DNA from: Aquipseudomonas alcaligenes
Lineage (GTDB): Bacteria; Pseudomonadota; Gammaproteobacteria; Pseudomonadales; Pseudomonadaceae
Direction of reading: 5' to 3'
Assembly (NCBI RefSeq): GCF_900156545.1
Contig: NZ_FTNW01000004.1
Span: 434,001-498,000, forward strand
Length of the DNA stretch: 64,000 nt
Shown here: one piece after another, positions 31,759 to 41,601 of the stretch
Layout: every line of letters begins with the position of its first letter
How positions within the stretch are numbered: the first letter of the stretch is position 1
Made by a program: the position numbers and the translations under genes
Notes under the pieces: model-generated
Told to the model about the DNA's origin: nothing
Seen by the model: only the letters and a program-made list of their open reading frames with translations
Database searches by the model: none

Positions 31759-34321
31759 AGGCCAGTGCTCCTTCACCGTCCAGGGTGGCGTGTACGCGGG
31801 TAATCGGCTCGCCGCTGGCCATGGCATCCAGCAGGCGGTCGGCGATGCGCGGCAGCAGGCTCTGCTCCAGCAGCTGGTCGATCAGCCGCGCGCCGCTCTC
31901 GCCGCTGGCGCAGCGTTCGGCCAGGTGGTCGAGCAGGGCCGGGCTGTGGCTGAACTGCAGGCGGCGCTTGTCCAGGTGCTGGGCCAGGCGTTGCAGCTTG
32001 AGCTCGATCAGCTCGCGCAACACGCTGCCGGCCACCGGGTAGTAGGGCACCACGCGCATGCGCGCCAGCAGGGCCGGCTTGAAGTGGCGGCTGAGGCTCG
32101 GGCGAATCGCCTCTTCCAGCTGCTCCACCGGCGGCCGCTGTTCGTTCGCGCACAGCGCTTCGATGCGCTCGCTGGCCAGGTTGGAGGTGAGCAGGATCAG
32201 GCAGTTGCGGAAGTTGATCTCGCGGCCTTCGCCGTCGTTGGCCACGCCCTTGTCGAAGATCTGGTAGAAGACGTTCATCACGTCCGGGTCGGCCTTCTCC
32301 ACCTCGTCGAGGAGGATCACCGAGTAGGGCTTCTGCCGCACCGCTTCGGTGAGCATGCCACCCTCGCCGTAGCCGACGTAGCCGGGCGGCGCGCCGATCA
32401 GCCGCGAGACCGTGTGCTTCTCCTGGAACTCGGACATGTTGATGGTGGTGAGGAAGCGCTCGCCGCCGTACAGCAGATCGGCCAGGGCCAGGGCGGTCTC
32501 GGTCTTGCCGACGCCACTGGGACCGACCAGAAGGAATACGCCGGCCGGCGCGTCGTCCTTGTTCAGTCCGGCGGCGGCAGCGCGCATGGCGCGGTCGAGC
32601 ACCTGCACCGCCTGCTCCTGACCGCGCACGCGGGCGCGCAGGTCAGCGGCGAAGCTGGCCACCTTGGCGTTGTGCTCGCGGGCCAGCTGGCTCAGCGGCA
32701 CGCCGGTCCAGTGGCTGATCACTTCGGCCACCAGGCGCGGGCAGACCTCGAAGCTGACCAGGCGCTCCTCACTCTGAGCCTTGGCCAGCTCGGCCTGCAG
32801 CTCACGCAATTCGCTTTCCAGCGTGGCCAGCTCCTCGCTGCCATCGGCGCGGGCCTGGGCGCAGTGCTGGCGCAGGTCGAGCAGGCGCTCGGCCAGCTGG
32901 CGCTGTTCGCTCCAGCGCGCTTCGATCTGCTGCAGTTCTTCCGCGGCCTCGACCAGGCGCTGTTCCAGCGTGGCCAGGGCGGCTTCGTCCACCGCCAGGC
33001 CGGCGTCCAGGTCGCGGCGCAGGGCCAGCGACTGGCGCTCGCCTTCGGCCAGCTCGCCGCGCAGGCCCTCCAGCGCTTGCGGCGCGGCGGCCAGGCTGAT
33101 GCGTACGCGGGCGCAGGCGGTATCCAGCACGTCCACCGCCTTGTCCGGCAGCTGGCGCCCGGCCAGGTAGCGCGCGGACAGCTCGGCGGCGGCCACCACC
33201 GCGTCGTCGCGCAGGTAGATGCCGTGGCTCTTTTCATAGATCGGCGCCAGGCCACGCAGGATGGTCACCGCCTCACTCACGGTCGGCTCGTGCAGCTGCA
33301 CCGGTTGGAAGCGCCGGGCCAGGGCCGGGTCCTTCTCGAAGTACTTCTTGTATTCGCTCCAGGTGGTGGCGGCGATGGTACGCAGCTCGCCACGGGCCAG
33401 GGCCGGCTTGAGCAGGTTGGCGGCGTCCGAGCCGCCGGCCTGGGCGCCGGCGCCGATCAGGGTGTGGGCTTCGTCGATGAACAGGATGGTCGGCTTGGCC
33501 GCGCCCTTCACTTCGTCGATCACCCCCTGCAGGCGCCGCTCGAACTCGCCTTTGACGCTGGCGCCGGCCTGCAGCAGGCCCATGTCCAGGCCGAGCAGCT
33601 CGACGCCGCGCAGCACGTCCGGCACTTCGCCGGCGGCGATGCGCAGGGCCAGGCCCTCGACCAGCGCGCTCTTGCCCACGCCGGCTTCGCCGACGACGAT
33701 CGGGTTGTTCTTCCGCCGGCGGGCGAGGATATCGATCATCTGGCGGATCGCGTCGTCGCGGCACAGCACCGGGTCGAGTTTGCCGTCGCGGGCGCGCTGG
33801 GTGAAGTTGTGGGTAAAGCGCTGCAGGTTGGATTCGCCCGGCGCGGCCGCCTTGCCAGGCGGGTTCGGCTGCTGCTGGCTCAAGGCGAAGTCGCGCAGGC
33901 GCTCGGCGTCGATTCTGGCCAGCAACGGCTGGTAGCGGCTGCCGGCATAGCGCAGCGGGTTGCGCAGCAGGGCCAGGAGCAGCGCGGCCTGTTCGATTTG
34001 GCTCTGGCCCAGTTCCAGGTTGGCCACCAGCAGGGCGTCCTGCAGCCACTGCACCAGCTCGGCGGAGAACACCGGGTTGCGCGACTCGCTGGCCTCGCCG
34101 CGCGGCTGCAGGGTGGCGGCCAGCTCGCCGGCGTCCACCTCGGCATCCTGCAGGGCGCGGGCCAGCAGGCCGTCGCGACGCTCCAGCAGGCCGAGCAGCA
34201 GGTCTTCGACCAGGATCTTGCTGCCACCGCGCTGCAGGCAGCGTTCGGCGGCGGCTTCCAGTTCGCGGCGGGTCTCGGCGTCCAGTGCCTGGACCAGCTG
34301 TTGAAGGTCGACGTTGATCAT
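31745..34321 (-). CDS. clpV: T6SS sheath-disassembly AAA+ ATPase ClpV (TssH)
   Basis: ClpV removes and recycles contracted TssB-TssC sheath. The 858-aa protein has the ClpV-type N domain (INVDLQQLVQALDAETRRELEAAAERCL), a first AAA+ domain with GEAGVGKS, a coiled-coil middle region (about 400-530) and a second AAA+ domain with GPSGVGKTETALALADLL, ending in a D2-small domain. Both Walker A lysines are intact. It follows tssG by 12 bases. Confidence 0.95.
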
Positions 34322-34333
34322 TTCATCAGTCCT

Positions 34334-35341
34334 TTAATGAGTCTTGCTGCCGATGGTGACCACACCATCGGCCTGTTCGTGGCCGAGCCAGGAGGTCCAG
34401 CCGAGGTGGCAGACGTTGTCCTGGCCGATGCGCAGCTCGCGGATTTCCTCGTGGCGCAGGGCCAGGCGGATGTCGTAGTCGAGCGGGTCGCGCAGGGTGA
34501 AGCGCACCAGCGCGCAGAGCGGCTGGTAGCCGTTGCCGATCGGCAGGAATTCGTGGAAGCGCGCCCAGCTCAGCTGACGGATATGGATGCGGAACTTGCC
34601 GCCGCGGTCGCGCACCGAGTCGCCCAGCACCAGGCTTTCGCCCAGCTGGCTGTTGGCCAGGCCGAGACGGTTGCGCTGCTCGGTGATGATCTCCACGCGG
34701 CGCTCGACGCACTGCTCGATGCGCAGGTCGGCGTGCTTGAAGTAGTAGCGCAGCACCGACTCGACCAGCGCCGCCGAGTGGGCGCGCAGGCTGAGCAGGC
34801 CGAGGTAGGGCAGCAGGCGCCGCCAGTTGAGGTCCTCGGCGGCGCGCAGGCGCTCGCCGCCGAGGCCGATCAGGGCGAACAGGCGCGCGGAGAACAGGTC
34901 GCGGGCGCCGCTCTCGTAGTGCGCGTAGTAGCGGTACTTGCGCCAGATCGGCAGGAGCAGGCGCTGCAGGCGGTCGTTGAACAGGTCGAGGAAGTCGCGG
35001 GTGGTGTTGCCGTCCGGGCCGTCACCCAGGGCCTGCTCGCTGTAGAACGCCGGCAGCGGCGAGCCGGCGCCGAACAGGCCGACCAGGTTGATGCGCAGGC
35101 GCGCGCGCAGCTCGCCGTGCTCCTCGAAGAACTCCAGGCGATCGGTGTCGCTGCCAGGGAAGCCCAGGCTGGGGTTGGCCTGGAATTCCAGGCGCTCGTA
35201 CAGCGCCTCCTCATCCAGCTCGGGATGGGCGGCGCGCAGGCGGTCCAGCACCCGCAGCACGCCCTGGAACAGGCTGTACTCGCGGATGCCGGAGCTGAGT
35301 TTGCTCAGAGCAGGGGCTGCTGCCCCATGCGCGGCGTCCAT
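34334..35341 (-). CDS. tssG: T6SS baseplate subunit TssG
   Basis: TssG is the wedge component that bridges two TssF copies in the baseplate. The 335-aa protein has the family pattern: RLEFQANPSLGFPGSD near the N-terminus, the LVGLFGAGSPLPAFYSE segment with TRDFLDLFNDRL, and LRLNLGLANSQLGESLVLGDSV-like sequence in the second half. Its start lies 37 bases inside the end of tssF, a common overlap for this pair. Confidence 0.94.
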   Translation of the reverse strand: MDAAHGAAAPALSKLSSGIREYSLFQGVLRVLDRLRAAHPELDEEALYERLEFQANPSLGFPGSDTDRLEFFEEHGELRARLRINLVGLFGAGSPLPAFYSEQALGDGPDGNTTRDFLDLFNDRLQRLLLPIWRKYRYYAHYESGARDLFSARLFALIGLGGERLRAAEDLNWRRLLPYLGLLSLRAHSAALVESVLRYYFKHADLRIEQCVERRVEIITEQRNRLGLANSQLGESLVLGDSVRDRGGKFRIHIRQLSWARFHEFLPIGNGYQPLCALVRFTLRDPLDYDIRLALRHEEIRELRIGQDNVCHLGWTSWLGHEQADGVVTIGSKTH

Positions 35342-37095
35342 TGGTACACCTCTCCCTGTGTGCTCTGTACGCGCAGCTCGTGGTAGCTGTTAAGGCTGGC
35401 GTAGAGGGCGAAGAATTCATTGAGCACCGAGGCGAACAGGAACAGATCCCCTTCGCCCAGGTAGCCGTCCTGGTCCATGGTCAATTCGGTGCGCACGCCG
35501 CGAATCGGCAGGCCGCGATGCAGGCGGTCGACGTGCTGGTGGGCGATCTTCTTCAGGCCGCCGAGCATGCGCTGGCTGACCTTGAGCGCGTGCTGGTCGT
35601 AGTGGCGCGGCAGGTCGTAGGTCTCCAGGATGACCTTGAGCGCCTCGACGTCGGCCAGCGACAGGTAGTTCAGCGACATGTTGGAGATCAGCTTCCACAG
35701 GTAGTCGCGGTGCAGCGGCGGCGCATAGCTCGGCGTCACCGTGCCGATATTGCGGAAGCTGAGGAACTCCGGGGTGTCCTCGCTGGGCAGGCAGATATCG
35801 CCTGGCTTGAGCTGGCGCGCCAGGCTCTGGTTGGTGCAGGTCAGCTCGATCGACAGGGTCTCCTGCGCATCGCCGTTGCGCGCGCCGAAGCTCAGCCAGG
35901 TCTCCAGGCCGTCGCCGAGCAGTGACGGCTGCTGGCGCACGCTGTAGTGCGGGCGGGCGCGCGGCTGATCGAAGCTGCTGTCGTGCTCGAACGACTCGAA
36001 CGGCACGTATTCCTCATAGCCCATGCCGCCCGGTTTCCAGCCGGTCACCCGGTCCACCGAGAACACCCCGCAGTGCCGCGGGTCGAGCTCGGCCGGCAGC
36101 AGCAGGTACTGGTCCTGCTTGCCGTCCAGGCGGATCGGGATGGCGTCGTGGGCGAACAGGTTGACCACCGGCGTGCAGTACAGGCGCACGTTGTCCAGGG
36201 TCGGGCGGATGCGCTGCAGACCGGTCTTGCGGATATCGAAGCGCAGTTCCAGGCCGCGGGCACGCTCCAGCACTTCGGCCGGCTGGCGCTGCAGTGCGTC
36301 CAGGCCCTTGAGCTCGACGAACAGGAACTTGTCCTGGAAGGCAAAGTATTCCTGCAGGTGGCGATAGCCGCGGAAGGTGTTGTGCGGGTAGGGAATCAGC
36401 GCGTGGTCTTCGCTGAAACCGACCGCCTCGACCTGGCTCGCCGGCAGGCCGATGGCCGGCAGCGGCAGGCCCTGTTCGCCGGTCAGCGGCTGGCCTTCGC
36501 CATCCAGCAATACCAGCTGCAGGCCGCCAAGGTGGCGCAGCAGACCGAGGTAGAGCAACTGGGCGATATAGCGCTCGCCGGCCAGGTGCAGGCGCAGGGA
36601 GCTCAGGCCGATCTCGCCGAGATGGCCATCGGCGCTCATGCCCAGGCGCAGGCTGAGCAGCGCGCCGTCGCCCTTCACCGAATAGTCCAGGCCGTTCAGC
36701 GCCAGCGGCAGCACCTCGCTCGCATAGGCGGTGCGGAAGCGGCAGGTTACGCCCTCGATGGCCTTGGCCTCCACCGGCGTATGGCGCGGCACCGCAAGGG
36801 CCGGGCCGGGGCGTTTGAGCGGGTCGAACTGCAGCATGCTGAAGGCCGGCAGCGGACGCATGTAGTTCGGCCACAGCAGGTGCATCAGCGAATGGGTCAG
36901 CTCCGGCAGTTCGTCGTCGAGCTTCTGCCGCAGGCGCCCGGTGAGAAAGGCGAAGCCTTCCAGCAGGCGCTCGACATCCGGGTCACGCCCGGCCTGGCCG
37001 AGAAACGGCGCCAGCGCCGGACTGCGCTCGGAGAAGCGCTTGCCCAGTTGGCGCAGGGCGGAGAGTTCGCTCTGGTAGTGGTGGTTGAAGGACAT
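35305..37095 (-). CDS. tssF: T6SS baseplate subunit TssF
   Basis: TssF is the major wedge subunit. I start at the ATG at 37095, giving MSFNHHYQSELSALRQLGKRFSERSPALAPFLG at 596 aa. Family blocks include DPDVERLLEGFAFLTGRLRQKLDDELPELTHSLMHLLWPNYMRPLPA and the C-terminal FLFASVLNEFFALYASLNSYHELRV. The start overlaps the stop of the upstream lipoprotein gene by one base (TAATG), so the imported cassette is translationally coupled to this structural gene. Confidence 0.95.
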   Translation of the reverse strand: MSFNHHYQSELSALRQLGKRFSERSPALAPFLGQAGRDPDVERLLEGFAFLTGRLRQKLDDELPELTHSLMHLLWPNYMRPLPAFSMLQFDPLKRPGPALAVPRHTPVEAKAIEGVTCRFRTAYASEVLPLALNGLDYSVKGDGALLSLRLGMSADGHLGEIGLSSLRLHLAGERYIAQLLYLGLLRHLGGLQLVLLDGEGQPLTGEQGLPLPAIGLPASQVEAVGFSEDHALIPYPHNTFRGYRHLQEYFAFQDKFLFVELKGLDALQRQPAEVLERARGLELRFDIRKTGLQRIRPTLDNVRLYCTPVVNLFAHDAIPIRLDGKQDQYLLLPAELDPRHCGVFSVDRVTGWKPGGMGYEEYVPFESFEHDSSFDQPRARPHYSVRQQPSLLGDGLETWLSFGARNGDAQETLSIELTCTNQSLARQLKPGDICLPSEDTPEFLSFRNIGTVTPSYAPPLHRDYLWKLISNMSLNYLSLADVEALKVILETYDLPRHYDQHALKVSQRMLGGLKKIAHQHVDRLHRGLPIRGVRTELTMDQDGYLGEGDLFLFASVLNEFFALYASLNSYHELRVQSTQGEVYQWTPRMGQQPLL

Positions 37096-37568
37096 TAGTG
37101 GGCCTGCTCCTTGGCCGATTCGAGACAGAGCCAGTAGCCCTCCACGGACTCTATTTCTGAGACGGCCATGTGTTCCGGCCGTAGCATCAGTCCCGATATT
37201 TTTATTGGTGCCGAAGAGCACCCATATGAGCTAATCCAGATGCAATGGCGGGTGTGATAGCCAGGTGCGTTGACCTTGATATCGGTTCTGCAGTGCGGCC
37301 CATCGGCCAGCAGGGCGAACAGGCGATAGTCACGGTGTTTGGCAAAGGCGAAACGGCCCTCGGAGTCGCTGCTGGTTTCGTAGCGCCAGGATTCGTCGCT
37401 GCCGATATCCAGCTCAATCCTGGCGTCCGCCACTGCCTGCCCTGTTTCGGCGGACAGCACGCGGCCCTCGATGGCCGGGTTGCGGGTTACCGAGTGCGGG
37501 TAGGGTACGCAGGCGCTAAGAGTTAAAGCCGTCATGAGCGGGTAGGCAACTTTCTTACTTATGGACAT
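37095..37568 (-). CDS. Small lipoprotein with a carboxypeptidase-regulatory-like fold; accessory or immunity candidate
   Basis: The 157-aa product begins with a lipoprotein signal ending LSAC (Cys19 or nearby). A segment like the carboxypeptidase regulatory / prealbumin-type beta-sandwich follows: IEGRVLSAETGQAVADARIELD, then SSDSEGRFAFAKHRDY. The second half contains several cysteines. It is the last of three tightly overlapping genes placed between tssE and tssF. Periplasmic lipoproteins beside a T6SS toxin gene usually act as immunity proteins; which of the two lipoproteins neutralises the toxin cannot be told from sequence. Confidence 0.6.
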   Translation of the reverse strand: MSISKKVAYPLMTALTLSACVPYPHSVTRNPAIEGRVLSAETGQAVADARIELDIGSDESWRYETSSDSEGRFAFAKHRDYRLFALLADGPHCRTDIKVNAPGYHTRHCIWISSYGCSSAPIKISGLMLRPEHMAVSEIESVEGYWLCLESAKEQAH

Positions 37569-37945
37569 AGTTGATCTGAAGATATCTTCCAGATATCGAC
37601 GGTATTTCCTGGTTCGCCAATCGAGGACTCTTCAAGAGCGGCGATAAATTCGGGCTTGTTAAGTGTTATCTTCTTCTGGTTAGCCGATATTTCCAGTTTG
37701 TAGTTATCCGGAAATCCACTTATCAAATCATCGCTAAAGGAGATATAAGAAAGCACCTCTATGGATTCGCCTGGTTGCAGTGTTTTGACAAGATGTAGAG
37801 GTGTCTTGGCATTCGAGTATTCATTAACGTCAATGCCAACTGCGTATGAGCACTCATTATAAAAATCTACGATATAGACGTACTTTTCCTGTGCTGTGCA
37901 GCCAGCCATAAGCATGGACACGAATATACCTAGCGCTCTAGTCAT
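37559..37945 (-). CDS. Small lipoprotein, candidate immunity protein for the PAAR-metallopeptidase effector
   Basis: I do not recognise the family. The 128-aa precursor has a short lipoprotein signal (MTRALGIFVSMLMAGC), giving a mature protein of about 113 residues with three further cysteines and a beta-rich look. It overlaps the effector gene by 8 bases and the next lipoprotein gene by 10, so all three should be made together. Its AT-rich composition matches the effector's C-terminal half and differs from the flanking tss genes, suggesting a shared foreign origin. Confidence 0.62.
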   Translation of the reverse strand: MTRALGIFVSMLMAGCTAQEKYVYIVDFYNECSYAVGIDVNEYSNAKTPLHLVKTLQPGESIEVLSYISFSDDLISGFPDNYKLEISANQKKITLNKPEFIAALEESSIGEPGNTVDIWKISSDQLCP

Positions 37946-39401
37946 TGAACTCTACTCGGCTTAGCCAAAGCAGGCCCTTGACATCCTGCTCGGAGATGGA
38001 TGATCTATCCCAGAAGTCAAGGTGTGCAGCCTCTCCGACCGGATAGTCGGTGAAATAGTGCATCACATCCAACTCTCCGGTAGCTGGAATGTAGTGGTTG
38101 TCTTTTCTGTTCTGAGTCAGGACGGTGGAAGTGTCTTTATGGCTCCACGAGTAGTGAGGGATTAGACCTCCGTCACCATATTCATTAAGAACCAGATGGC
38201 CGAATTCATGGGCCGCGGTGTGCATGAACTCTTCATCGGCGATGACTGCAGAATATCTGCGTGCTTGCCAGTACCCGGAGTTGTGGTGGATAACTCTGAA
38301 ACCACCCAGGCTGGTTGACCGACCGCCATCTACGGTTAGATTCTCGGTAAGCGGAAAATTCTTGGCGGAAGGCTTTGCATTGATGTCCGCCTGTATTGTG
38401 CAGAGATAAATTCCATTACTGGTATTGATACCGCTAGCGATGCCTTGAGTACGCGTACCATTGCGCGACCAGTAATGTTCGATCCCTTTCTTGGCCTGAG
38501 CTTCCAACGCTGCATATGTCAGCGGTGTGAGATTGCTGTTCTGACCCTTGATGCCGCCGTCGGAGAAACTTGGGCGTACAGTGACTTCGACAGTCTTGGC
38601 ATTCCGATCGACCCGCGTATCTACCCAGTCCACTTCCTCGCTTTTATTGGCCAGCGGCAGCTCCATGATCTGCTGCAGGCCACCCTTGACCGCAGTCAGG
38701 CGCACCTTGAGCGCGGCACTCTTCAGCAGCTTGGTATCGAGGACGCCGGCGAGGCTGTAGCCGTCCCATTGCCAGGGGTGTTCGCCGGTGGGCAGCAGCT
38801 TGGCGGTATCGGCTTCGGCATAGATCAGCGTGCTGCCGTCCAGCACTTCCAGGGTTAGGCTGTCGGCGGGTTGCTCGCGGTTGATGACCAGGAAGTCGAT
38901 AGTTTCCCGATTCTTTGTGGTGCCGCTGGCCAGCTCGGCGTAGTCGGGAATTTCCAGCGGAGTGAGGATGCGATTGCCGCCGGACTTCAGCTCCAGTCGG
39001 TAGTCCAGCGCCTCGCTCTTCTGCTCGGCGGCTTCGGCGCCCGGAACAAGTGCGTCGACAATTGCCGCCACGGCGCTGGCGACGAAGGACACCGGGGTGA
39101 CCGGGCCTATCGTCGCTCCTCCACCACTGGTGCCAATCAACACCGTCCCCGACCCCGCCACCACCACATTGCCGTGGCTACCTACCGTGCCGATGGTGGT
39201 CGCCGGTTTGCCGTTGATCAGCACGGTCGGGATCACATTGCCGGACAGCGCGCCGCCGCAGGCCGAGGCATCACCCATGCGCGCAGCCGGTTTGCTGTCG
39301 AACAGCACATTGGGCGAGCCGACAGCGATGGGGTTGGTGCCGTGGCCGGGAACCGGGCAGGCGGTGGGGTCGCCCAGGCGGGCGGCGGGTTTACCGGACA
39401 T
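37938..39401 (-). CDS. PAAR-domain T6SS effector with C-terminal zinc metallopeptidase domain
   Basis: The 487-aa protein starts with a PAAR domain (residues 1-95: KPAARLGDPTACP, KPAARMGDASACGG, VLINGKPATTIG), the cone that caps VgrG. A hydrophobic, alanine-rich linker (about 103-125) follows, then a middle beta domain. The C-terminal toxin domain has a zincin motif, HTAAHEFGHLVLNEYGD, with HEFGH at 398-402 and further histidines at 416, 421 and 449 as possible third ligands. No signal peptide is present. The target could be periplasmic, as for the VgrG2b metallopeptidase tail, since the two downstream proteins are lipoproteins. The PAAR part has normal Pseudomonas composition, while the 3' half is AT-richer. 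Confidence 0.85.
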   Translation of the reverse strand: MSGKPAARLGDPTACPVPGHGTNPIAVGSPNVLFDSKPAARMGDASACGGALSGNVIPTVLINGKPATTIGTVGSHGNVVVAGSGTVLIGTSGGGATIGPVTPVSFVASAVAAIVDALVPGAEAAEQKSEALDYRLELKSGGNRILTPLEIPDYAELASGTTKNRETIDFLVINREQPADSLTLEVLDGSTLIYAEADTAKLLPTGEHPWQWDGYSLAGVLDTKLLKSAALKVRLTAVKGGLQQIMELPLANKSEEVDWVDTRVDRNAKTVEVTVRPSFSDGGIKGQNSNLTPLTYAALEAQAKKGIEHYWSRNGTRTQGIASGINTSNGIYLCTIQADINAKPSAKNFPLTENLTVDGGRSTSLGGFRVIHHNSGYWQARRYSAVIADEEFMHTAAHEFGHLVLNEYGDGGLIPHYSWSHKDTSTVLTQNRKDNHYIPATGELDVMHYFTDYPVGEAAHLDFWDRSSISEQDVKGLLWLSRVEFND

Positions 39402-39425
39402 CCATGCTCTCCTTTGAACAGGCCC

Positions 39426-39833
39426 TTACCTGACCTTCACTTGCCCGCTGCCATCCAGCTGCGCGGCGAAACTGACCTGGCGCTTGATGCCGTCGACCTG
39501 CAGCAGCCCCTCGATGGCGAAGTTGAGGCTGAGCGGGTCGTGCTCGCGCGGCAGGGAAATGACCCGCACCTGTTTCAGGCGCGGCTCGTATTGTTCGATG
39601 AAGCGTTCGATCGCCATGCGCGCCTGCTGCAGCGCGTCGTGCAGCGACAGGCGCATGTCGTTGAGATCGGGCAACCCGTAGTCGGGCAGCGTCTGCACGC
39701 TGCCCGCCCGGGTGCTGAGCATCTTGGCCAGATGGGCAGCCACCGAGGCCATCACGCTCACCTCGTGGTCGAGGCGGGCGCGGCCGACGGTGTCACCACC
39801 GAGGCGCTCGAACAGGCTGCCGTATCCGGTCAT
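39426..39833 (-). CDS. tssE: T6SS baseplate subunit TssE
   Basis: TssE is the gp25-like wedge protein with lysozyme ancestry. The 135-aa product contains SLFERLG at the start and the gp25 core LPDYGLPDLNDMRLS and IEQYEPRLKQVRVISL. I start at the ATG at 39833; upstream in-frame sequence belongs to an inserted palindromic element (39838-40103). That element supplies the whole translation initiation region, in which I see no good AGGAGG-like site, so TssE output may be unusual. Confidence 0.93.
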   Translation of the reverse strand: MTGYGSLFERLGGDTVGRARLDHEVSVMASVAAHLAKMLSTRAGSVQTLPDYGLPDLNDMRLSLHDALQQARMAIERFIEQYEPRLKQVRVISLPREHDPLSLNFAIEGLLQVDGIKRQVSFAAQLDGSGQVKVR

Positions 39834-39837
39834 CTCA

Positions 39838-40103
39838 GGTTCTGCCCACGAACAAAACACGGTGGCGGCGCTGGGCGTTTTCGCGCAGTGCAAGGAAGGC
39901 CGGACGCAGTGGGCTGCCTGCCCACAAGTTCGGCATGACACCGCAATGCGTGAAAACGCACGCGCCCCGGAGGGCTGCGCCCGAAAGCGCGCCAGCCGGT
40001 GTTGCTCGTCCCTTATTTGGGATCGCCAAACTGCGAGACTCGCGCCTTGTCTGGCGCGCTTTCGGGCGGCAGCGCCGGTGTGTTTTGTTCATGGGCAGAA
40101 CCT
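39838..40103. mobile_element. MITE-like element with 24-bp terminal inverted repeats between tssC and tssE
   Basis: The outer arms at 39838-39861 and 40080-40103 are inverted copies matching at 23 of 24 bases; the arm begins AGGTTCTGCCC and ends GAACAAAACAC. Inside is a perfect 18-bp inverted pair at 39978-39995 and 40051-40068 (CGCCCGAAAGCGCGCCAG). It encodes no transposase. It ends exactly at the tssC stop codon and four bases before the tssE ATG. Confidence 0.8.
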
Positions 40104-41578
40104 CACTCCTTGTCCAGCTTGCCGACCAGCGACAGGGTGAAATCGGCACCCATGTACTTGAAGTGCGGGCGCACGTTGAGGCTGACGCGGTACCAGCCCG
40201 GCTCGCCTTCCACGTCGCTGACGATCACCTGAGCGGCGCGCAGCGGACGACGGCTGCGGACTTCCGAGCTGGGGTTCTCCTGGTCGGCGACGAACTGGCG
40301 AATCCACTTGTTCAGTTCCAGCTCGAGGTCGGTGCGCTCTTTCCAGGCGCCGATCTGTTCGCGCTGCAGCACCTTCAGGTAGTGCGCCAGGCGGTTGACG
40401 ATGAACAGGTAGGGCAGCTGGGTGCCGAGCTTGTAGTTCAGCTCGGCGGTCTTGCCTTCCTCGCTGATGCCGAAGAATTTCGGCTTCTGCGTGGAGTTGG
40501 CGGAGAAGAACGCGGCGTTGTCGCTGCCCTTGCGCATGGTCAGGGCGATGAAGCCTTCCTCGGCCAGCTCGTACTCGCGGCGGTCGGAGACCAGTACTTC
40601 GGTGGGGATCTTGGTCTCGATCTCGCCCATGCTCTCGAAGTGGTGCAGCGGCAGGTCTTCCACCGCGCCACCGCTCTGCGGGCCGATGATGTTCGGGCAC
40701 CAGCGGAACTTGGCGAAGCTGTCGGTCAGCTTGGAGGCGAAGGTGTAGGCGGTGTTGCCCCACAGGTAGTGCTCGTGGCTGGCGGACACGCTCTCCTTGT
40801 AGACGAAGGTCTTCACCGGGTTCTCTTCCGGATCGTAGGGGTTGCGCAGCAGGAAGCGCGGCAGGGTCAGGCCGACGTAACGCGCGTCTTCGCGCTCGCG
40901 GAAGCTCTGCCACTTGGCGAACTGCGGGCCCTCGAAGTGATCCTTGAGGTCCTTCAGGTTGGGCAGGTCGGTGAAGCTTTCCAGGCCGAAGAATTTCGGG
41001 CCGGCGGCGGCGATGAACGGGGCGTGCGCCATGCAGGCGACCGAGGCCACGTGCTGCAGGGTCTTGATGTCCGGCGAGCTGGGGTCGAAGAAGTAGTTGG
41101 CGACGATGGCGCCGACCGGCTGGCCGCCGAACTGGCCGTATTCGGCGGTGTAGATGTGCTTGTACAGGCCGGACTGGGTGATTTCCGGGCTGTCCTCGAA
41201 GTCATCCAGCAGGTCCTGCTTGGAGGCGTTGAGGATCTCCAGCTTGGTGTTCTCGCGGAAATCGGTGCGATCGACCAGCAGCTTGAGGCCGCGCCAGGAC
41301 GATTCCAGAGCCTGGAAGTCGGCGTGGTGGAGGATCTCGTCCATCTGCCGGCTGAGCTTGGCGTCGATCTCCGCGATCATGCGGTCGACCATGGCCTTCT
41401 TCACCGGCTCGTTCTGGTTGTGCGGCTTCAGCAGCTCTTCGATGAAGGCCGACACGCCACGCTTGGCGATGTCATAGGCCTCGTCATCCGGGGTCAGGCG
41501 GGTTTCCGCGATGATGCGGTCGAGAATGCCGGCTTCGGCGACATTCCGGGTGCTTTCCACTACTGCACTGGTGCTCAT
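40103..41578 (-). CDS. tssC: T6SS sheath subunit TssC
   Basis: TssC is the large sheath protein that assembles with TssB around the Hcp tube. The 491-aa product has the EvpB/VC_A0108 pattern: LSRQMDEILHHADFQALESSWRGLKLLVDRTDF near residue 90, ISLYKHIYTAEYGQFGG-like sequence, FGLESFTDLPNLKD, and the C-terminal GEPGWYRVSLNVRPHFKYMGADFTLSLVG. The stop codon touches the inverted-repeat element. It lies 23 bases after tssB. Confidence 0.96.
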   Translation of the reverse strand: MSTSAVVESTRNVAEAGILDRIIAETRLTPDDEAYDIAKRGVSAFIEELLKPHNQNEPVKKAMVDRMIAEIDAKLSRQMDEILHHADFQALESSWRGLKLLVDRTDFRENTKLEILNASKQDLLDDFEDSPEITQSGLYKHIYTAEYGQFGGQPVGAIVANYFFDPSSPDIKTLQHVASVACMAHAPFIAAAGPKFFGLESFTDLPNLKDLKDHFEGPQFAKWQSFREREDARYVGLTLPRFLLRNPYDPEENPVKTFVYKESVSASHEHYLWGNTAYTFASKLTDSFAKFRWCPNIIGPQSGGAVEDLPLHHFESMGEIETKIPTEVLVSDRREYELAEEGFIALTMRKGSDNAAFFSANSTQKPKFFGISEEGKTAELNYKLGTQLPYLFIVNRLAHYLKVLQREQIGAWKERTDLELELNKWIRQFVADQENPSSEVRSRRPLRAAQVIVSDVEGEPGWYRVSLNVRPHFKYMGADFTLSLVGKLDKE

Positions 41579-41601
41579 GCTCGGGCTTCCTTGTCGAGAA
41601 A

